A DNA stretch of 64,000 nt from Streptococcus rubneri. GTDB lineage: Bacteria; Bacillota; Bacilli; Lactobacillales; Streptococcaceae. The notes beneath the pieces are model-generated. The model saw only the letters and a list, made by a program, of their open reading frames with translations. It was not told the DNA's origin and ran no database searches. Positions 34,036 through 44,167 of the stretch are shown here, piece after piece. The translations under genes were made by a program, and so were the position numbers. Location of the stretch: contig NZ_SRRP01000001.1 of assembly GCF_004785935.1 (NCBI RefSeq), positions 496,001 through 560,000 of the forward strand, given 5' to 3'. Numbering within the stretch: position 1 is the first letter of the stretch; every line of letters begins with the position of its first letter.

Positions 34036-35121
34036 TTAGCCAGCAATAAAGCTTTTAAAGAAGTTAATAATAGCTTGAATAAGGCCTAGAAGGAAATCAA
34101 TAATCGTATGGAAGAGATTGGTAAAGAAGTCAGAGAATGGGGTCCAAAGGTTCCTAAAGAAGCTTACAATCCCATCCCAAAGATTCGTGAAAAAGTTCCC
34201 ACTATCTTTTAATAAGCCATTCGCATCGAAATTTAGGTTGATATTGTCAAAGGTATCCCCAGCTTTTTCAATAATATTGTCCTTCAAGTCAGTTAGAGTT
34301 TTGGTAAAATTCTTACTGTTAATGACCTTGCTCTTGGAAAGTTTAACACCAAAGTTGACAATAAGTGTGATCTGATTGTTAGTCATAGCCCCGTCTAGCT
34401 GATAGTTTTTTAGGGTTTCTTCAACGATTTTTTGAACATCTTCCTTTGTTAGATCTTGATTCTTATTTTTAGCATTTGCTATGGCTGCTTTAATGTCCGT
34501 TAAGGCAACGTTTAACTTGTCTGCATGGTAATTGTCTTTACCAGCATTTTCTTCGTTAATCTTCGCAAGGGTCGTTAATTCTTCTTGTGCCAACTCTTTG
34601 TTTTCTTGAGGAACTTTAGCACCGCTCTTTTCTAGTGAATAATAGATTCCTGCAAGAGCACTCTCTCCAGTGACTTGAACAGGGGAAGCCACTGTGATCT
34701 TGGCATGCTCTACTCCAAGTGTGATGGCGGCATTGCGGTACATATCAGCCGATACCTTGGTGATGTTTTGTGGGGTCACAATATTGACTTCAAGGGTTTC
34801 CTTATTGCCAAGTTTTTGAATCTTGACAGATGAGTATAGTTCGAGACTATCATCGTTGGCTACATTCATAATTGATGAGTAGACAGAAGGAGTCATGGTT
34901 TTCCACTCCTTCTTATCTTTCTCACTGTCATAATTCAAAAGACCAAGAGTTTGTTCAACTTGGAGAGCATCTAGTGAATAGCCAAGGACGTAATCCGGCT
35001 GGACATAGCTTTCATCGATGACCTTTTGAACGTTAGTATCAGCTGAAACACTTGGGAATCCAGAGACCAAGGTAAGTAGGCTAGCCAATGCGATGGTTAT
35101 TTTTTTCAGTTTAGTTTTCAT
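34036..35121 (-). CDS. DUF1002 secreted protein
   Basis: A 361-aa exported protein with a signal peptide (MKTKLKKITIALASLLTLVSGFPSVSA, cleavage near 27). The mature part has the DUF1002 features DYVLGYSLDALQVEQTLGLLNY and VTGESALAGIYYSLE, followed by a helical Lys/Glu/Asn-rich middle. The C-terminus (~300-361) is aromatic and amphipathic (FFTNLWDGIVSFFRNLWTPFSDFF..LLGLIQAIINFFKSF), suggesting membrane association. Function is unknown. It is monocistronic on its own transcript, with a 228-bp upstream gap. Confidence 0.83.
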   Translation of the reverse strand: MKTKLKKITIALASLLTLVSGFPSVSADTNVQKVIDESYVQPDYVLGYSLDALQVEQTLGLLNYDSEKDKKEWKTMTPSVYSSIMNVANDDSLELYSSVKIQKLGNKETLEVNIVTPQNITKVSADMYRNAAITLGVEHAKITVASPVQVTGESALAGIYYSLEKSGAKVPQENKELAQEELTTLAKINEENAGKDNYHADKLNVALTDIKAAIANAKNKNQDLTKEDVQKIVEETLKNYQLDGAMTNNQITLIVNFGVKLSKSKVINSKNFTKTLTDLKDNIIEKAGDTFDNINLNFDANGLLKDSGNFFTNLWDGIVSFFRNLWTPFSDFFTNLFHTIIDFLLGLIQAIINFFKSFIAG

Positions 35122-35302
35122 ATTCTATTCCCCACATTTTCTCTTCTATGAATTGGATAACAGATTAGTTCTTCTCTTTTTAGCAATGAAAAAGGAAACA
35201 AACACCCGTTGTTTACCTGTTGTCTATTTTACTCCATCAATCTTAATTATTTCTTACAACTATTTTAAAAAGATATGACATATTATTTTGTGTATCAAAG
35301 TA

Positions 35303-35330
35303 ATAAAAAAGGGGACCTTAAACCCCTTCA
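35303..35330 (-). terminator. Terminator of the glyA-lysozyme-like operon
   Basis: On the minus strand, AAGGGG/CCCCTT is followed by TTTTTTATT, 20 bp after the lysozyme-like gene. Confidence 0.75.
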
Positions 35331-35349
35331 GCTATCTATAAGATAATGA

Positions 35350-35952
35350 TCAAAACCAAGAAAAGAGTTTCATGATCAATTGATTGACCTCAACGAGACG
35401 CGAATAATAATAATTTCCACCATTTACGTAAAGCTCTGATCCATGTAGGATAGAAATGGGGTGAAGGTAGAGATAGGTTTTCCCTGTTACATTACCAAGG
35501 CTCGGCGCGACCACCTTTTTTGAGTATTGGCGGGCCAAGTCTAGACTGTTCTTTCCACCATTTTTAGCCACGTAATCAATATAATCCTGGCCAAAGTTAT
35601 AGGCTTGAACAGCGGTCCAAGAATCTACTTTCTTGTCTTTGGCCTTACGCAGGTTATCAGACAAGGTTAAAATACCTTGACGAATACTTTCTTTGTTATC
35701 GGTGATCGAATTGGTCTGCCCGGTTGCACTTTCACTAGCTTGCATGACATCATCTTCTTTACCCTTGGTCTCAGTATAAATCATGGCAAGGATGAGATCC
35801 TCGTTAGCGCTAGTATCCTCTTCTGCTAAGACTTCGCGCACCAAGTCCCGATAGGTCATGACTTGTTTGACATCGCGATGGATATGATAGCCCTTGTATA
35901 TGCCGAAAACGAGCAAGAGACAAAAGAAAATTTTAATTATTCGTTTGATCAT
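35350..35952 (-). CDS. Lysozyme-like cell wall hydrolase, membrane anchored
   Basis: A 200-aa protein with an N-terminal membrane anchor ([18 protein letters not shown], ~4-22) and an external lysozyme-like/transglycosylase domain. The likely catalytic Glu is in [17 protein letters not shown], with later blocks [20 protein letters not shown] and [15 protein letters not shown]. It matches the pneumococcal lysozyme-like family found downstream of glyA. It overlaps the nucleoid-associated protein gene by one base and is the last gene of its operon. Murein remodelling is inferred from family. Confidence 0.87.
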   Translation of the reverse strand: MIKRIIKIFFCLLLVFGIYKGYHIHRDVKQVMTYRDLVREVLAEEDTSANEDLILAMIYTETKGKEDDVMQASESATGQTNSITDNKESIRQGILTLSDNLRKAKDKKVDSWTAVQAYNFGQDYIDYVAKNGGKNSLDLARQYSKKVVAPSLGNVTGKTYLYLHPISILHGSELYVNGGNYYYSRLVEVNQLIMKLFSWF

Positions 35953-36926
35953 TATTTACTCTGAATATCCTCTATATTCTTAATCAAAATCGAGTAGGTT
36001 CCATTATCGTTCTGGATAAATTCTACCGATTCTGCATCTTCGTAGACATGATTGGGAACTAGGAGTTCAATCCCATTGGAGAGAGATAGTTTCTGGTTCT
36101 CAAATTTCTTTAATTGGCGGCTGGCATCAATTTCATCAAAACGGACAGGCTCAGGAATAGCTTCTTTGACTTGGTCGACAAAGCTGAGACGAGCTGTAAG
36201 ATTGGAATCAAATAGGTCATTAGCGAGTTCTTCGGGTGAGAGCTCATTCTTCTCTTCCAATTGATTGAAAATAGCAGACTTGACCTTGGATTGGAATTGG
36301 AAATCATCCTGATTAAAATTCTCAGCAATACGGTTAGCTGTCTTCTCAATTTCCTTGATGGATTTCTTAGGGGAAATTTTTGGAGCTACTTGGAGTAAGG
36401 CATCCGAAAAATAATTAAGAAAGGTTCCATTGTACTTGATTCGTTTTTCAATCAAATAGTATTTTCGACTTTGTAAGTTGATTACCAAAGCCTCGTCAGC
36501 ACCTGTTCCGAAACCAGGTAAGTTATTCTGAGTTAGCTTGATTGGGTTATCCACTTCCCCACCAAGATGGGTCAAGGTTTCCCGCAAGGCGATCCGAAGA
36601 AAGGCAAAATGATCCACCCCTTCTTTTGAGAATTGGATAAACACCAAATCGTTGGTCTTTTGATTCTCAGAGACGACAAATTCTTCTTTCCAGCGATTGG
36701 CTACGGCTACTGAAGTTTCTAGGAGATCATCCGTGATCATCTCAAGGAATGGATTGTCTTCCTCAAAAATACCAGTCTTGGCCTCATCGGAATAGACCTG
36801 CTCAATCTTTTTGCGCAAGTACTCCTCAATTTTTGGTGTGATATTCAGGAATTTATCCGCTAAATAGAGTTCAGTATCGTCTGGGCTGAATTGATGAATG
36901 ATGGCTTTCTTTACGTAAATATCCAT
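35952..36926 (-). CDS. Nucleoid-associated protein, NdpA/YejK family
   Basis: A 324-aa protein of the 37-kDa nucleoid-associated family. The opening [28 protein letters not shown] and the central [38 protein letters not shown] match family members I remember from glyA loci of streptococci. It is cytoplasmic, with no signal. It sits 9 bp after glyA and is coupled to the lysozyme-like gene. A DNA-binding role is known for E. coli YejK and only inferred here. Confidence 0.83.
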   Translation of the reverse strand: MDIYVKKAIIHQFSPDDTELYLADKFLNITPKIEEYLRKKIEQVYSDEAKTGIFEEDNPFLEMITDDLLETSVAVANRWKEEFVVSENQKTNDLVFIQFSKEGVDHFAFLRIALRETLTHLGGEVDNPIKLTQNNLPGFGTGADEALVINLQSRKYYLIEKRIKYNGTFLNYFSDALLQVAPKISPKKSIKEIEKTANRIAENFNQDDFQFQSKVKSAIFNQLEEKNELSPEELANDLFDSNLTARLSFVDQVKEAIPEPVRFDEIDASRQLKKFENQKLSLSNGIELLVPNHVYEDAESVEFIQNDNGTYSILIKNIEDIQSK

Positions 36927-36934
36927 AAGATGGT

Positions 36935-38191
36935 TTAGTCCTCATAAAGTGGGAAGGCATCTGTCAAGGTTTTGACTTGGTCCCGTACTTCTTCTAAAAC
37001 AGCTGGTTGATCCGCATTCTTCAATGCTTTGATGATCAATTCAGCAACTGTACGGCTTTCTTTTTCACCAAAGCCACGGGCTGTAATGGCTGCTGTCCCA
37101 ATCCGAATCCCACTAGTCTTAAATGGAGATAGGGTTTCATAAGGAATAGAGTTTTTGTTAAGGGTGATGTTGACTTCATCCAGCAAGTTTTGAGCTACCT
37201 TGCCATTTTCGACAACTTTGGTGACATCAACAAGGAAAAGATGGTTTTCGGTTCCACCAGAAATGACACGGAAATCTGAATCTTGCAAGAAGACATCTAC
37301 CATGGCTTTACTGTTTTTAATCACATTAGTTGCATACTTTTTAAAGGCAGGATCAAGTGCTTCCTTGAAGGCTACTGCTTTGGCTGCGATGACATGCTCC
37401 AAAGGTCCGCCTTGGATACCAGGGAAGATTGCAGAATTGATCTTCTTCGCCAAATCTTCATCATTTGTCAAAATCAAGCCACCACGTGGGCCACGAAGAG
37501 TTTTGTGAGTCGTCGTAGTCGTGATGTGAGCATAAGGAACTGGGCTTGGATGAAGACCTGCAGCTACCAAGCCAGCGATATGGGCCATGTCAACCATGAG
37601 CTTGGCCCCTACTGCATCTGCAATCTCACGGAATTTTGAGAAATCAATAATCTGAGAGTAGGCTGAAGCACCAGCAACGATGAGTTTTGGTTTGACTTCT
37701 TGGGCTTGTTTTAAGATAGCGTCAAAATCCAAGAGTTCTGTTTCAGGATCCACACTGTAGGATACAAAGTTGTAGGTTTGACCTGAGAAGCTCACAGAAG
37801 CACCGTGAGTCAAATGGCCACCAGCAGCCAGATCCATTCCCATAACAGTGTCTCCAGGCTCAATCAAGGCCATATAGGCAGCACAGTTAGCCTGACTACC
37901 TGAGTGGGGTTGAACATTGGCAAACTTAGCACCAAAAATTTCCTTTGCTCGTTCAATCGCCAAGCTTTCAACGACGTCTACAACATCTGTCCCACCGTAG
38001 TAACGACGACCCGGATAGCCTTCGGCATATTTATTGGTCAGGATAGACCCTTGTGCAGCCATAACTGCCTTTGAAACGACGTTCTCAGAAGCAATCAACT
38101 CGATATTGTTTTGCTGGCGCTCCTCCTCTTTCGCGATGGCATTCCATAGGTCCGCATCGTAAGCTTTGTAATCTTCTTTATCAAAAATCAT
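36935..38191 (-). CDS. glyA: Serine hydroxymethyltransferase
   Basis: A 418-aa PLP enzyme that interconverts serine and glycine and makes 5,10-methylene-THF. The PLP lysine is in the block [16 protein letters not shown], and N-terminal residues [12 protein letters not shown] and [18 protein letters not shown] are standard. It is the central gene of the tdk-to-lysozyme run, 12 bp after the acetyltransferase. Its folate product is also the methyl donor for TrmFO. Confidence 0.97.
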   Translation of the reverse strand: MIFDKEDYKAYDADLWNAIAKEEERQQNNIELIASENVVSKAVMAAQGSILTNKYAEGYPGRRYYGGTDVVDVVESLAIERAKEIFGAKFANVQPHSGSQANCAAYMALIEPGDTVMGMDLAAGGHLTHGASVSFSGQTYNFVSYSVDPETELLDFDAILKQAQEVKPKLIVAGASAYSQIIDFSKFREIADAVGAKLMVDMAHIAGLVAAGLHPSPVPYAHITTTTTHKTLRGPRGGLILTNDEDLAKKINSAIFPGIQGGPLEHVIAAKAVAFKEALDPAFKKYATNVIKNSKAMVDVFLQDSDFRVISGGTENHLFLVDVTKVVENGKVAQNLLDEVNITLNKNSIPYETLSPFKTSGIRIGTAAITARGFGEKESRTVAELIIKALKNADQPAVLEEVRDQVKTLTDAFPLYED

Positions 38192-38202
38192 AGATCTTCT
38201 CC

Positions 38203-38634
38203 TTAAATAAATTTTATAAAACGTTTTTGTAGCTTATCGCAGCTATAACCGACATGTTCGTAGAAGGCATGAGCCTCAATGCGGTAATCAGCTGAGTTTA
38301 AGCGAATAAAAGCGTACACTCTTTGTTTGGCTTCTTGTTCTAATCCTTGAAGCAAAGTTTTCCCGATGCCTTTTCCTTGCTGATCTGGTAAAACCGCAAG
38401 AGCCAGAACATTAAAACCTGGATCCGAGTAAAGTGACTGGTAAACTTCTGCATGAACATAACCAAGCAGTTGTTGGGTCTCGCTATCTTCAAACCCGATG
38501 AAAAAATGGTGAGCATCTTTAGTTAGTTTAGCTAGTTGCTGGGCTGTTTTCTCAGTAGAAAAAGAGTAGCCTAATGCTTGCTCGTTAATCTGACTTAAAG
38601 CCTCCACATCTGTTAATAAAAGGTTACGTAACAT
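38203..38634 (-). CDS. GNAT N-acetyltransferase
   Basis: A 143-aa acetyltransferase with the acetyl-CoA loop [22 protein letters not shown] and a C-terminal [13 protein letters not shown] took ATG 38634, preceded by GGGAGG, giving [16 protein letters not shown]; the longer frame to 38697 lies within tsaC. It overlaps tsaC by 11 bp. RimI-like acetylation of a ribosomal protein is possible, given neighbours acting in translation, but is not shown. Confidence 0.88.
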   Translation of the reverse strand: MLRNLLLTDVEALSQINEQALGYSFSTEKTAQQLAKLTKDAHHFFIGFEDSETQQLLGYVHAEVYQSLYSDPGFNVLALAVLPDQQGKGIGKTLLQGLEQEAKQRVYAFIRLNSADYRIEAHAFYEHVGYSCDKLQKRFIKFI

Positions 38635-39235
38635 CTTCTTCCTCCCAGAAAGGAATCTCTGGTACACGCTCAAGGATCTCCGAACGTGTAATGGCACCCT
38701 GACGCAAGATGCGAGCTTTAGGACCCGTGAGGTCTAGAATAGTTGAATCTTGGCCAGTTAGAAAGCTATCGTCTTCAAGTCCTAAAACTCCATGGCCAAG
38801 TTCCTTAAGAATTTGCTGGCACTGGGTTCCACTAGCTTTCCCTGAGAGATTGGCAGAAGGTCCGATCAAGGGACCCGTTTTACGAATTAATTCCAATGTC
38901 TTTGGATGCGCTGGCATCCGAAAGCCAACCGAAGCCATCCCGGAATTGATCCAAGCTGGAACCTTTTCATTAGCCTCAAGGATGATGGTTAAAGGGCCTG
39001 GTAAAAAACTTGCAACCAATTTGGACAGGTAGGATGGTTGATTCTTCGAATAAAATCGAATTTCTTTTTCGCTGGAAATATTTAAATTCATAGCCTTCTC
39101 GCGAGGGCGTTGCTTTAGAGAATATACCTGATCAACTGCTGTTTCATCCAGAGCTTTGGCAAAGAGGCCATAGACGGTTTCTGTCGGTAAGACAACTGCG
39201 CGGCCAGCTTCTATTTCTTTCTCAAATGAATCCAT
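38624..39235 (-). CDS. tsaC: L-threonylcarbamoyladenylate synthase
   Basis: A 203-aa Sua5/YwlC/YrdC-domain enzyme making threonylcarbamoyl-AMP for t6A37 of ANN-decoding tRNAs. The fold motifs AGRAVVLPTETVYGLFAKA, KQRPREKAMNLNI, PGPLTIILEA and PLIGPSANLSGKASGTQ are all present. It lacks the extra C-terminal Sua5 domain, so it is the short TsaC type. It overlaps prmC by 14 bp and the acetyltransferase by 11 bp in a translation-factor operon. Confidence 0.93.
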   Translation of the reverse strand: MDSFEKEIEAGRAVVLPTETVYGLFAKALDETAVDQVYSLKQRPREKAMNLNISSEKEIRFYSKNQPSYLSKLVASFLPGPLTIILEANEKVPAWINSGMASVGFRMPAHPKTLELIRKTGPLIGPSANLSGKASGTQCQQILKELGHGVLGLEDDSFLTGQDSTILDLTGPKARILRQGAITRSEILERVPEIPFWEEEDVT

Positions 39236-40058
39236 TGTCTACTACTACCATTCTATCTTGTCCAAATTGGTCTTTTAGAACTCGAACTTGTTTGTCAGGA
39301 AATACCTCTTGAAAGAGCTCTTTGACTTTGGCTCCTTGCTTATAACCAATTTCTAAATAAATCTTTCCGTCTGGTGTTAAAACACTCGGTGCTTGCTGGG
39401 CAATCTTTTCGTAGATAGCATAGCCGTCTCTATCCGCAAAGAGGGCTAAGTGGGGCTCAGAGGCTAAAACGTTCTCTCCAACTTCATCTACATCATCCCG
39501 AGAGATATAGGGAGGATTAGACACAATCAGGTCATAAGGACCTTCTATCTGGTCCAGAACGTCTGAAGTTTTGAAATCAACTACTGCTTCTAGCTGGTTA
39601 GCATTTTCTTGAGCAAGCTCCAAAGCCTCTTCTGACACATCACTAGCTTGAATCTGCCAGGAAGGTCTAGCAATGGCTAAGCTAATCGCAATGGCGCCAC
39701 TACCTGTTCCGATATCCAGAACTTGTAAGGTATCCCCATCATTTTCTTCCAGAATGAGAGAGACCAATTCTTCTGTTTCAGGTCGTGGAATCAGCACGCG
39801 CTTATCAACCGTAAAAACATGGCCACAAAATTCGGCGCTCCCAATAATATACTGGGCAGGGACGTGATGTTTCAACTGCTCAAAGATGGAATCAAGTAAG
39901 GCCTGATCCTCTACTTCCACTTCTTTTTGCAAGGCAAGGACAAAGTCTGTAAAGGTCCAGTTTTTTAAAGCACGATATGCGAAGGAGAGGCTTTCTGCTT
40001 CCTCTCCAACGGCTATTAATGCTTCTTCATACTGGGCTAATAATGGTCCCAACAACAT
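39222..40058 (-). CDS. prmC: Release factor glutamine methyltransferase
   Basis: A 278-aa SAM-dependent enzyme that methylates the GGQ glutamine of peptide release factors. It shows VLDIGTGSGAIAISLA (SAM loop) and the substrate motif LIVSNPPYIS (NPPY), with QYIIGSAEFCGHVFTVDKRVLIPRPETEELV before them. It starts at the base where prfA ends, so it is coupled to its own substrate's gene. Confidence 0.95.
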   Translation of the reverse strand: MLLGPLLAQYEEALIAVGEEAESLSFAYRALKNWTFTDFVLALQKEVEVEDQALLDSIFEQLKHHVPAQYIIGSAEFCGHVFTVDKRVLIPRPETEELVSLILEENDGDTLQVLDIGTGSGAIAISLAIARPSWQIQASDVSEEALELAQENANQLEAVVDFKTSDVLDQIEGPYDLIVSNPPYISRDDVDEVGENVLASEPHLALFADRDGYAIYEKIAQQAPSVLTPDGKIYLEIGYKQGAKVKELFQEVFPDKQVRVLKDQFGQDRMVVVDNGFI

Positions 40059-41137
40059 TATTTGTTCAACTCTTCTAGTTTTTGTGTTTGATCATACAAG
40101 ACTAAAGCATCGACCACTTCATCTAATTTACCAGATAAGATGGTATCCAATTTTTGAAGGGTCAAGCCAATCCTGTGATCGGTCACACGGTTTTGAGGGA
40201 AGTTGTAAGTCCGGATCCGCTCTGAACGGTCACCAGTACCGATAGTAGACTTACGCTCAGCGTCCTGCTCGTCTTGGGCAATCTGAGCAAAGTGGTCAGC
40301 CACACGCGCACGGATGATCTTCATGGCTTTTTCACGGTTCTTCTGTTGGGTCCGTTCTTCCTGCATCTCTACCTTGATGTTGGTTGGCAAGTGGACGATA
40401 CGAACGGCTGTTGCAACCTTGTTGACGTTTTGTCCACCCGCACCAGATGCGTGGTAGATGTCAATCCGAAGGTCTTTTGGATCAATGTCGTACTCAACTT
40501 CTTCAATTTCTGGCATGACCAGAACGGTTGCTGTAGAGGTATGGACACGACCTTGGCTTTCCGTCACAGGAACGCGTTGTACCCGGTGGGCACCAGATTC
40601 ATACTTGAGTTTCGAGTAGACCGATTGACCAGAAACCATGGCCACTACTTCTTTAATTCCGCCAACGCCATTGTAGGAAGCTTCCATGACTTCAAAGCGC
40701 CAGCCTTGGCTTTCCGCATATTTTTGGTACATCTGCAAGAGGTCGCCAGCAAACAACTGAGCTTCGTCCCCTCCTGCTGCTCCACGGATTTCCAAGATAA
40801 TGTTCTTGTCATCATTTGGATCTTTTGGAAGAAGTAAGATCTTCAGTTTTTCTTCATACTCTTCTTTTTCAGCCTTGGCATCTTTCAGCTCTTGCTTGGC
40901 CATTTCTTCCAAATCTGCATCTCCGCCTGCTTCCTTGATCATTTCTTCAGCATCGACGATATTTTGAAGCACTTGCTTGTACTCTCGGTAGGCTGTCACC
41001 GTGTCGCGAGTGGAAGCCTCTTCTTTTGAAAGCTCCATAAAGCGTTTGGTATCAGAGACTACATCAGGGTCACTCAGTAATTCTCCTAACTCTTCATAAC
41101 GGTCTTCTACAGCTTGTAGTTGATCATAGATATTCAT
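40058..41137 (-). CDS. prfA: Peptide chain release factor 1
   Basis: A 359-aa RF1 recognising UAA and UAG. The GGQ motif is in [18 protein letters not shown], with the codon-recognition domain around [16 protein letters not shown]. Its stop overlaps the prmC start (TAATG). It follows a GNAT gene by 15 bp; tdk lies further upstream, as in other streptococci. Confidence 0.97.
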   Translation of the reverse strand: MNIYDQLQAVEDRYEELGELLSDPDVVSDTKRFMELSKEEASTRDTVTAYREYKQVLQNIVDAEEMIKEAGGDADLEEMAKQELKDAKAEKEEYEEKLKILLLPKDPNDDKNIILEIRGAAGGDEAQLFAGDLLQMYQKYAESQGWRFEVMEASYNGVGGIKEVVAMVSGQSVYSKLKYESGAHRVQRVPVTESQGRVHTSTATVLVMPEIEEVEYDIDPKDLRIDIYHASGAGGQNVNKVATAVRIVHLPTNIKVEMQEERTQQKNREKAMKIIRARVADHFAQIAQDEQDAERKSTIGTGDRSERIRTYNFPQNRVTDHRIGLTLQKLDTILSGKLDEVVDALVLYDQTQKLEELNK

Positions 41138-41152
41138 GTTTGCTCCTTAATT

Positions 41153-41626
41153 CTAGGTTGTTAGATCATAGATTGCTACAATTTCGTCTTCTATGACTTG
41201 GCCAGTCTCTTTAAATCCATAATGGAGATAACAAGATCTCGCATGTTTATTTTCTGGTTCATAAGATAACCAAAGACTTGTTGCTTTTCCAGCTGGCTCT
41301 GTTCGAACAAAGTCAATGACTGCATCCATAGTCGGTTTAAAATAGCCTAAACCTTGAAATCGTTTATCGATCATAAAACGAAATAACAAGTAGTTCCCCT
41401 TACTGATCCCAATTTTCCGGTCATAGGCAATCATAACAAAACCAATTAATACTTCCTTATCATAAACTGCTAAGGGAGCTATAAAATCACCATTTTTATC
41501 ATATACATAGGCTTCAGCTAAACTAATGGAATTGGATGCAATAAAATTCCTTTGGTTTGGATGAACTTCTAGATTTAAAACGTTAAAATAATTCTCTATT
41601 GTAATATATTTTAAACAAATAGACAT
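41153..41626 (-). CDS. GNAT family acetyltransferase
   Basis: A 157-aa acetyltransferase of the aminoglycoside/diamine type: LIGFVMIAYDRKIGISKGNYLLFRFMIDKRFQGLGYFKPTMDAVIDFV is close to the spermine/spermidine N-acetyltransferase pattern, with the CoA loop slightly degenerate (FQGLGYFK in place of QGKGIGK). AGAGAGG-type sequence lies upstream of the ATG. It is inserted between tdk and prfA. The substrate is unknown; a polyamine is a reasonable guess. Confidence 0.82.
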   Translation of the reverse strand: MSICLKYITIENYFNVLNLEVHPNQRNFIASNSISLAEAYVYDKNGDFIAPLAVYDKEVLIGFVMIAYDRKIGISKGNYLLFRFMIDKRFQGLGYFKPTMDAVIDFVRTEPAGKATSLWLSYEPENKHARSCYLHYGFKETGQVIEDEIVAIYDLTT

Positions 41627-41647
41627 TTTTATCCTCTCTAAAACGTT

Positions 41648-42232
41648 CTAGACGCTTTCAGTTGGGATGTCTGGATTAAAATAATGCTTGCGGCAAACCG
41701 AGATATAGGTCTCATGCCCACCAATCTGGATTTGCTCTCCGTCGTAGACAGGTTTGCCCGCTTGGGTGCGCAAGACCATGGTCGCTTTACGAGAACAGTA
41801 TTGGCAGATGGTCTTGATCTCTTCGATCTTGTCCGCTAGCAACAGCAAATGTTCAGAACCCTCAAAGAGTTCGTTTCGGAAATCATTTTTGAGGCCAAAA
41901 GCCATGACGGGCACATCTAGTTCATCAACGACTCTCGCCAAGTCATAAACGTGATGGCGTTTGAGAAACTGAGCTTCATCGACCAAGACGCAGTAGGGTT
42001 TTTCTTCTAGCCCTTGGATATAACCGAAGATATCTGTATCGTCTTCAATTGCGATGGCTTCCCGTTTCATACCAATCCGGCTAGAGACTACTCCAAAACC
42101 ATCACGTGTATCGATGGCAGAAGTCATGATGACCACGCCTTTGCCTTGTTCTTCATAATTATGGGCTACCTTCAAAATTTCGATGGTTTTACCTGAGTTC
42201 ATCGTCCCATATTTATAATATAATTGTGCCAT
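41648..42232 (-). CDS. tdk: Thymidine kinase
   Basis: A 194-aa type II thymidine kinase that phosphorylates thymidine for salvage. The P-loop is [14 protein letters not shown], Walker B-like [15 protein letters not shown], and a zinc site is formed by [10 protein letters not shown] and a second C..H near the end (SVCRKHYF). It is the first gene of the tdk-GNAT-prfA-prmC-tsaC-GNAT-glyA run and diverges from the tautomerase gene. Confidence 0.95.
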   Translation of the reverse strand: MAQLYYKYGTMNSGKTIEILKVAHNYEEQGKGVVIMTSAIDTRDGFGVVSSRIGMKREAIAIEDDTDIFGYIQGLEEKPYCVLVDEAQFLKRHHVYDLARVVDELDVPVMAFGLKNDFRNELFEGSEHLLLLADKIEEIKTICQYCSRKATMVLRTQAGKPVYDGEQIQIGGHETYISVCRKHYFNPDIPTESV

Positions 42233-42344
42233 TTTCCTTCTGTTCTCTCTAAAAGTGTTTCATTATATTTTACCATATTTTTGCCCAGCTTTGTATCCCA
42301 AAATGTGATAAAATAGACTTAAGATTTATAGAGGAGGTGGCGCA

Positions 42345-42527
42345 ATGCCATTTGTACGTATTGATTTATTCGAAGGGCGCACCTTGGAACAAAAGAAAGC
42401 TTTGGCCAAGGAAGTAACCGAGGCTGTCGTTCGGAATACAGGTGCACCACAATCTGCTGTCCATGTCATTATCAATGATATGCCTGAAGGAACCTACTTC
42501 CCTCAAGGTGAGATGCGCACTAAATAA
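42345..42527 (+). CDS. 4-oxalocrotonate tautomerase family protein
   Basis: A 60-aa tautomerase subunit starting MPFVRIDLFEGRT, with the catalytic N-terminal Pro exposed after Met removal, and the conserved arginine region. Family members form hexamers. Streptococci lack aromatic degradation, so the physiological reaction is unknown. GGAGGTGG precedes the ATG. The 178-bp repeat starts at the base after its stop codon and ends it transcriptionally. Confidence 0.92.
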   Translation: MPFVRIDLFEGRTLEQKKALAKEVTEAVVRNTGAPQSAVHVIINDMPEGTYFPQGEMRTK

Positions 42528-42706
42528 GAGAGTGGGACAGAAATCGGTAATTCGTTAGAATTCGATTTCGTGGTCCTACCTCCGCACAGTTGAGTAGGGC
42601 TGTAAAAGCTGATGAAATCAGCGTAGTAGAGCCCACTCAACCACTGCGTTTTGCTCGATAATCCAAAGACAATTGAGAGGCTAGGACTTTTGTCCCAGCC
42701 TCTTTT
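42528..42706 (+). repeat. ~178-bp intergenic repeat, copy 2
   Basis: Same element as at 12993-13170 with only scattered changes. It begins right after the tautomerase stop codon and ends inside the last bases of the convergent MATE gene, so it serves as terminator for the + strand gene. Confidence 0.92.
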
Positions 42707-44051
42707 AGGAAATTTGGTATTTCTTTTGAATCTGCCATAGTCGCATCTGGTAACAAATACCACTAACGACAATGCTAGAAATTAAGCCAATCCAGTAGGC
42801 ATACGGACCTAGGTTGGTGACATGGTCTAAAAAGATCCCCAATGGAATAGAGACACACCAGTAACTAAAGACACCAAGTAAGAAGGGAACGGTAGTATCC
42901 TTGTAACCCCGAAGAATCCCTTGAATCGGTGCTGCGACTGTATCTGCTATTTGGAACAGTAGACTATAGGTCATAAAGATGGCTGTCTGGTGGATAAATT
43001 TCGGATCAGTTCCATAGAGACCCGCCACTTGATAGCGATACAGATAGAGGAAAGTAAGGGTAAAGAAGGCAAATCCAAAGGCTGTCCAGCGTCCGATCCG
43101 ACAATATTGACGAACGACATCGGGACGACCAGCCCCAATCTCGTAGGATACAATAATAGCCATGGTATTGGAGATGCTAGCTGGGAAAGCGTACATAAGG
43201 GTTGAGAAGTTCATGGCCGACTGGTGACTGGCAATAGTCATAGATGGGAATTTAGCCATGAGCAAGCCGACTACAGAGAAGATAATCACTTCAGCAAATA
43301 CAATCCCTCCAATCGGTAAGCCCAGGCGAATCGTCTCTTTCATCTCTTTGAGGTTGAGAGGTTGAATCTTCCATAGTTGGTAGATAGCTACTTTAGGGTG
43401 CTTAAAGAGGATCAAAAAAGCAATGATGAGGAGGACCCAGTAGGCCAAGGATGTCCCTAGTCCCGCTCCTGCTCCTCCTAGCTCAGGTAGACCAAAAGCT
43501 CCATAGATCAACATGTAGTTAAAACTAGCGTTTAAAGGCAATAAGAGGAGCATGAGGTACATGGACAAGCGAGTGAGCCCTAAGGTATCCAGCAAGGAAC
43601 GGACCACACTAAAGAGTAAAAGAGGCAAAATTCCTAGAGAGAGAAAGGCTAAATAATGGGTCGCAATCCCAGCTACGACACTTTCTAAACCGATTTTTCT
43701 TAAGACAATCGGTGCAATCAGCAAGACAAAAGCGATCAAGAGGACAGCCATCATAAAAGAGAGATAAATGAATTGATAAAAATCAGAAGCAATTCTTTTT
43801 TTATTCCCCTGCCCTAAATGATGACCGATAATTGGTGTTAAAGCTGACACAATCCCTGTTAAAAAGGTAAAAAAGGGATTCCAAAGACTAGTGGCAGTCG
43901 AAACTCCAGCTAAGTCCAAGGTATTGTATTGTCCTGTCATGGCTGTATCAACAAAACTAGCAGAGTAGTTAGCAAGTTGATAGACCAGGAGAGGGATAAA
44001 TAGACTGACAAATAAGCGCAAGCGCTCTTTAAAATGATGGGTTAAATACAT
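42705..44051 (-). CDS. MATE family efflux transporter
   Basis: A 448-aa inner-membrane antiporter with 12 predicted segments in two homologous halves; the first half begins VSLFIPLLVYQLANYSASFVDTAMTGQYNT and includes the typical GIVSALTPIIGHHLGQGNKKR. The second half begins KEMKETIRLGLPIGGIVFAEVIIFSVVGLL. It exports cationic drugs or metabolites with Na+ or H+. The last codons overlap the right end of the 178-bp repeat, so that element may have supplied its 3' end. Confidence 0.93.
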   Translation of the reverse strand: MYLTHHFKERLRLFVSLFIPLLVYQLANYSASFVDTAMTGQYNTLDLAGVSTATSLWNPFFTFLTGIVSALTPIIGHHLGQGNKKRIASDFYQFIYLSFMMAVLLIAFVLLIAPIVLRKIGLESVVAGIATHYLAFLSLGILPLLLFSVVRSLLDTLGLTRLSMYLMLLLLPLNASFNYMLIYGAFGLPELGGAGAGLGTSLAYWVLLIIAFLILFKHPKVAIYQLWKIQPLNLKEMKETIRLGLPIGGIVFAEVIIFSVVGLLMAKFPSMTIASHQSAMNFSTLMYAFPASISNTMAIIVSYEIGAGRPDVVRQYCRIGRWTAFGFAFFTLTFLYLYRYQVAGLYGTDPKFIHQTAIFMTYSLLFQIADTVAAPIQGILRGYKDTTVPFLLGVFSYWCVSIPLGIFLDHVTNLGPYAYWIGLISSIVVSGICYQMRLWQIQKKYQIS

Positions 44052-44130
44052 GGTAGGACTCTCTTCTTATCAAGTTAAAATTTTCTCTTACCACTCTACT
44101 ATATGTCTCCTTAAATGTCAAAAAAATTAA

Positions 44131-44163
44131 AAAACTGAAGATCTAACGGATCCTCAGTTTATT
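44131..44163 (-). terminator. Terminator of xpt-pbuX
   Basis: AAACTGAaGATC/GGATCcTCAGTTT, with a T-run on the minus strand, starting 5 bp after pbuX. Confidence 0.82.
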
Positions 44164-44167
44164 TAGA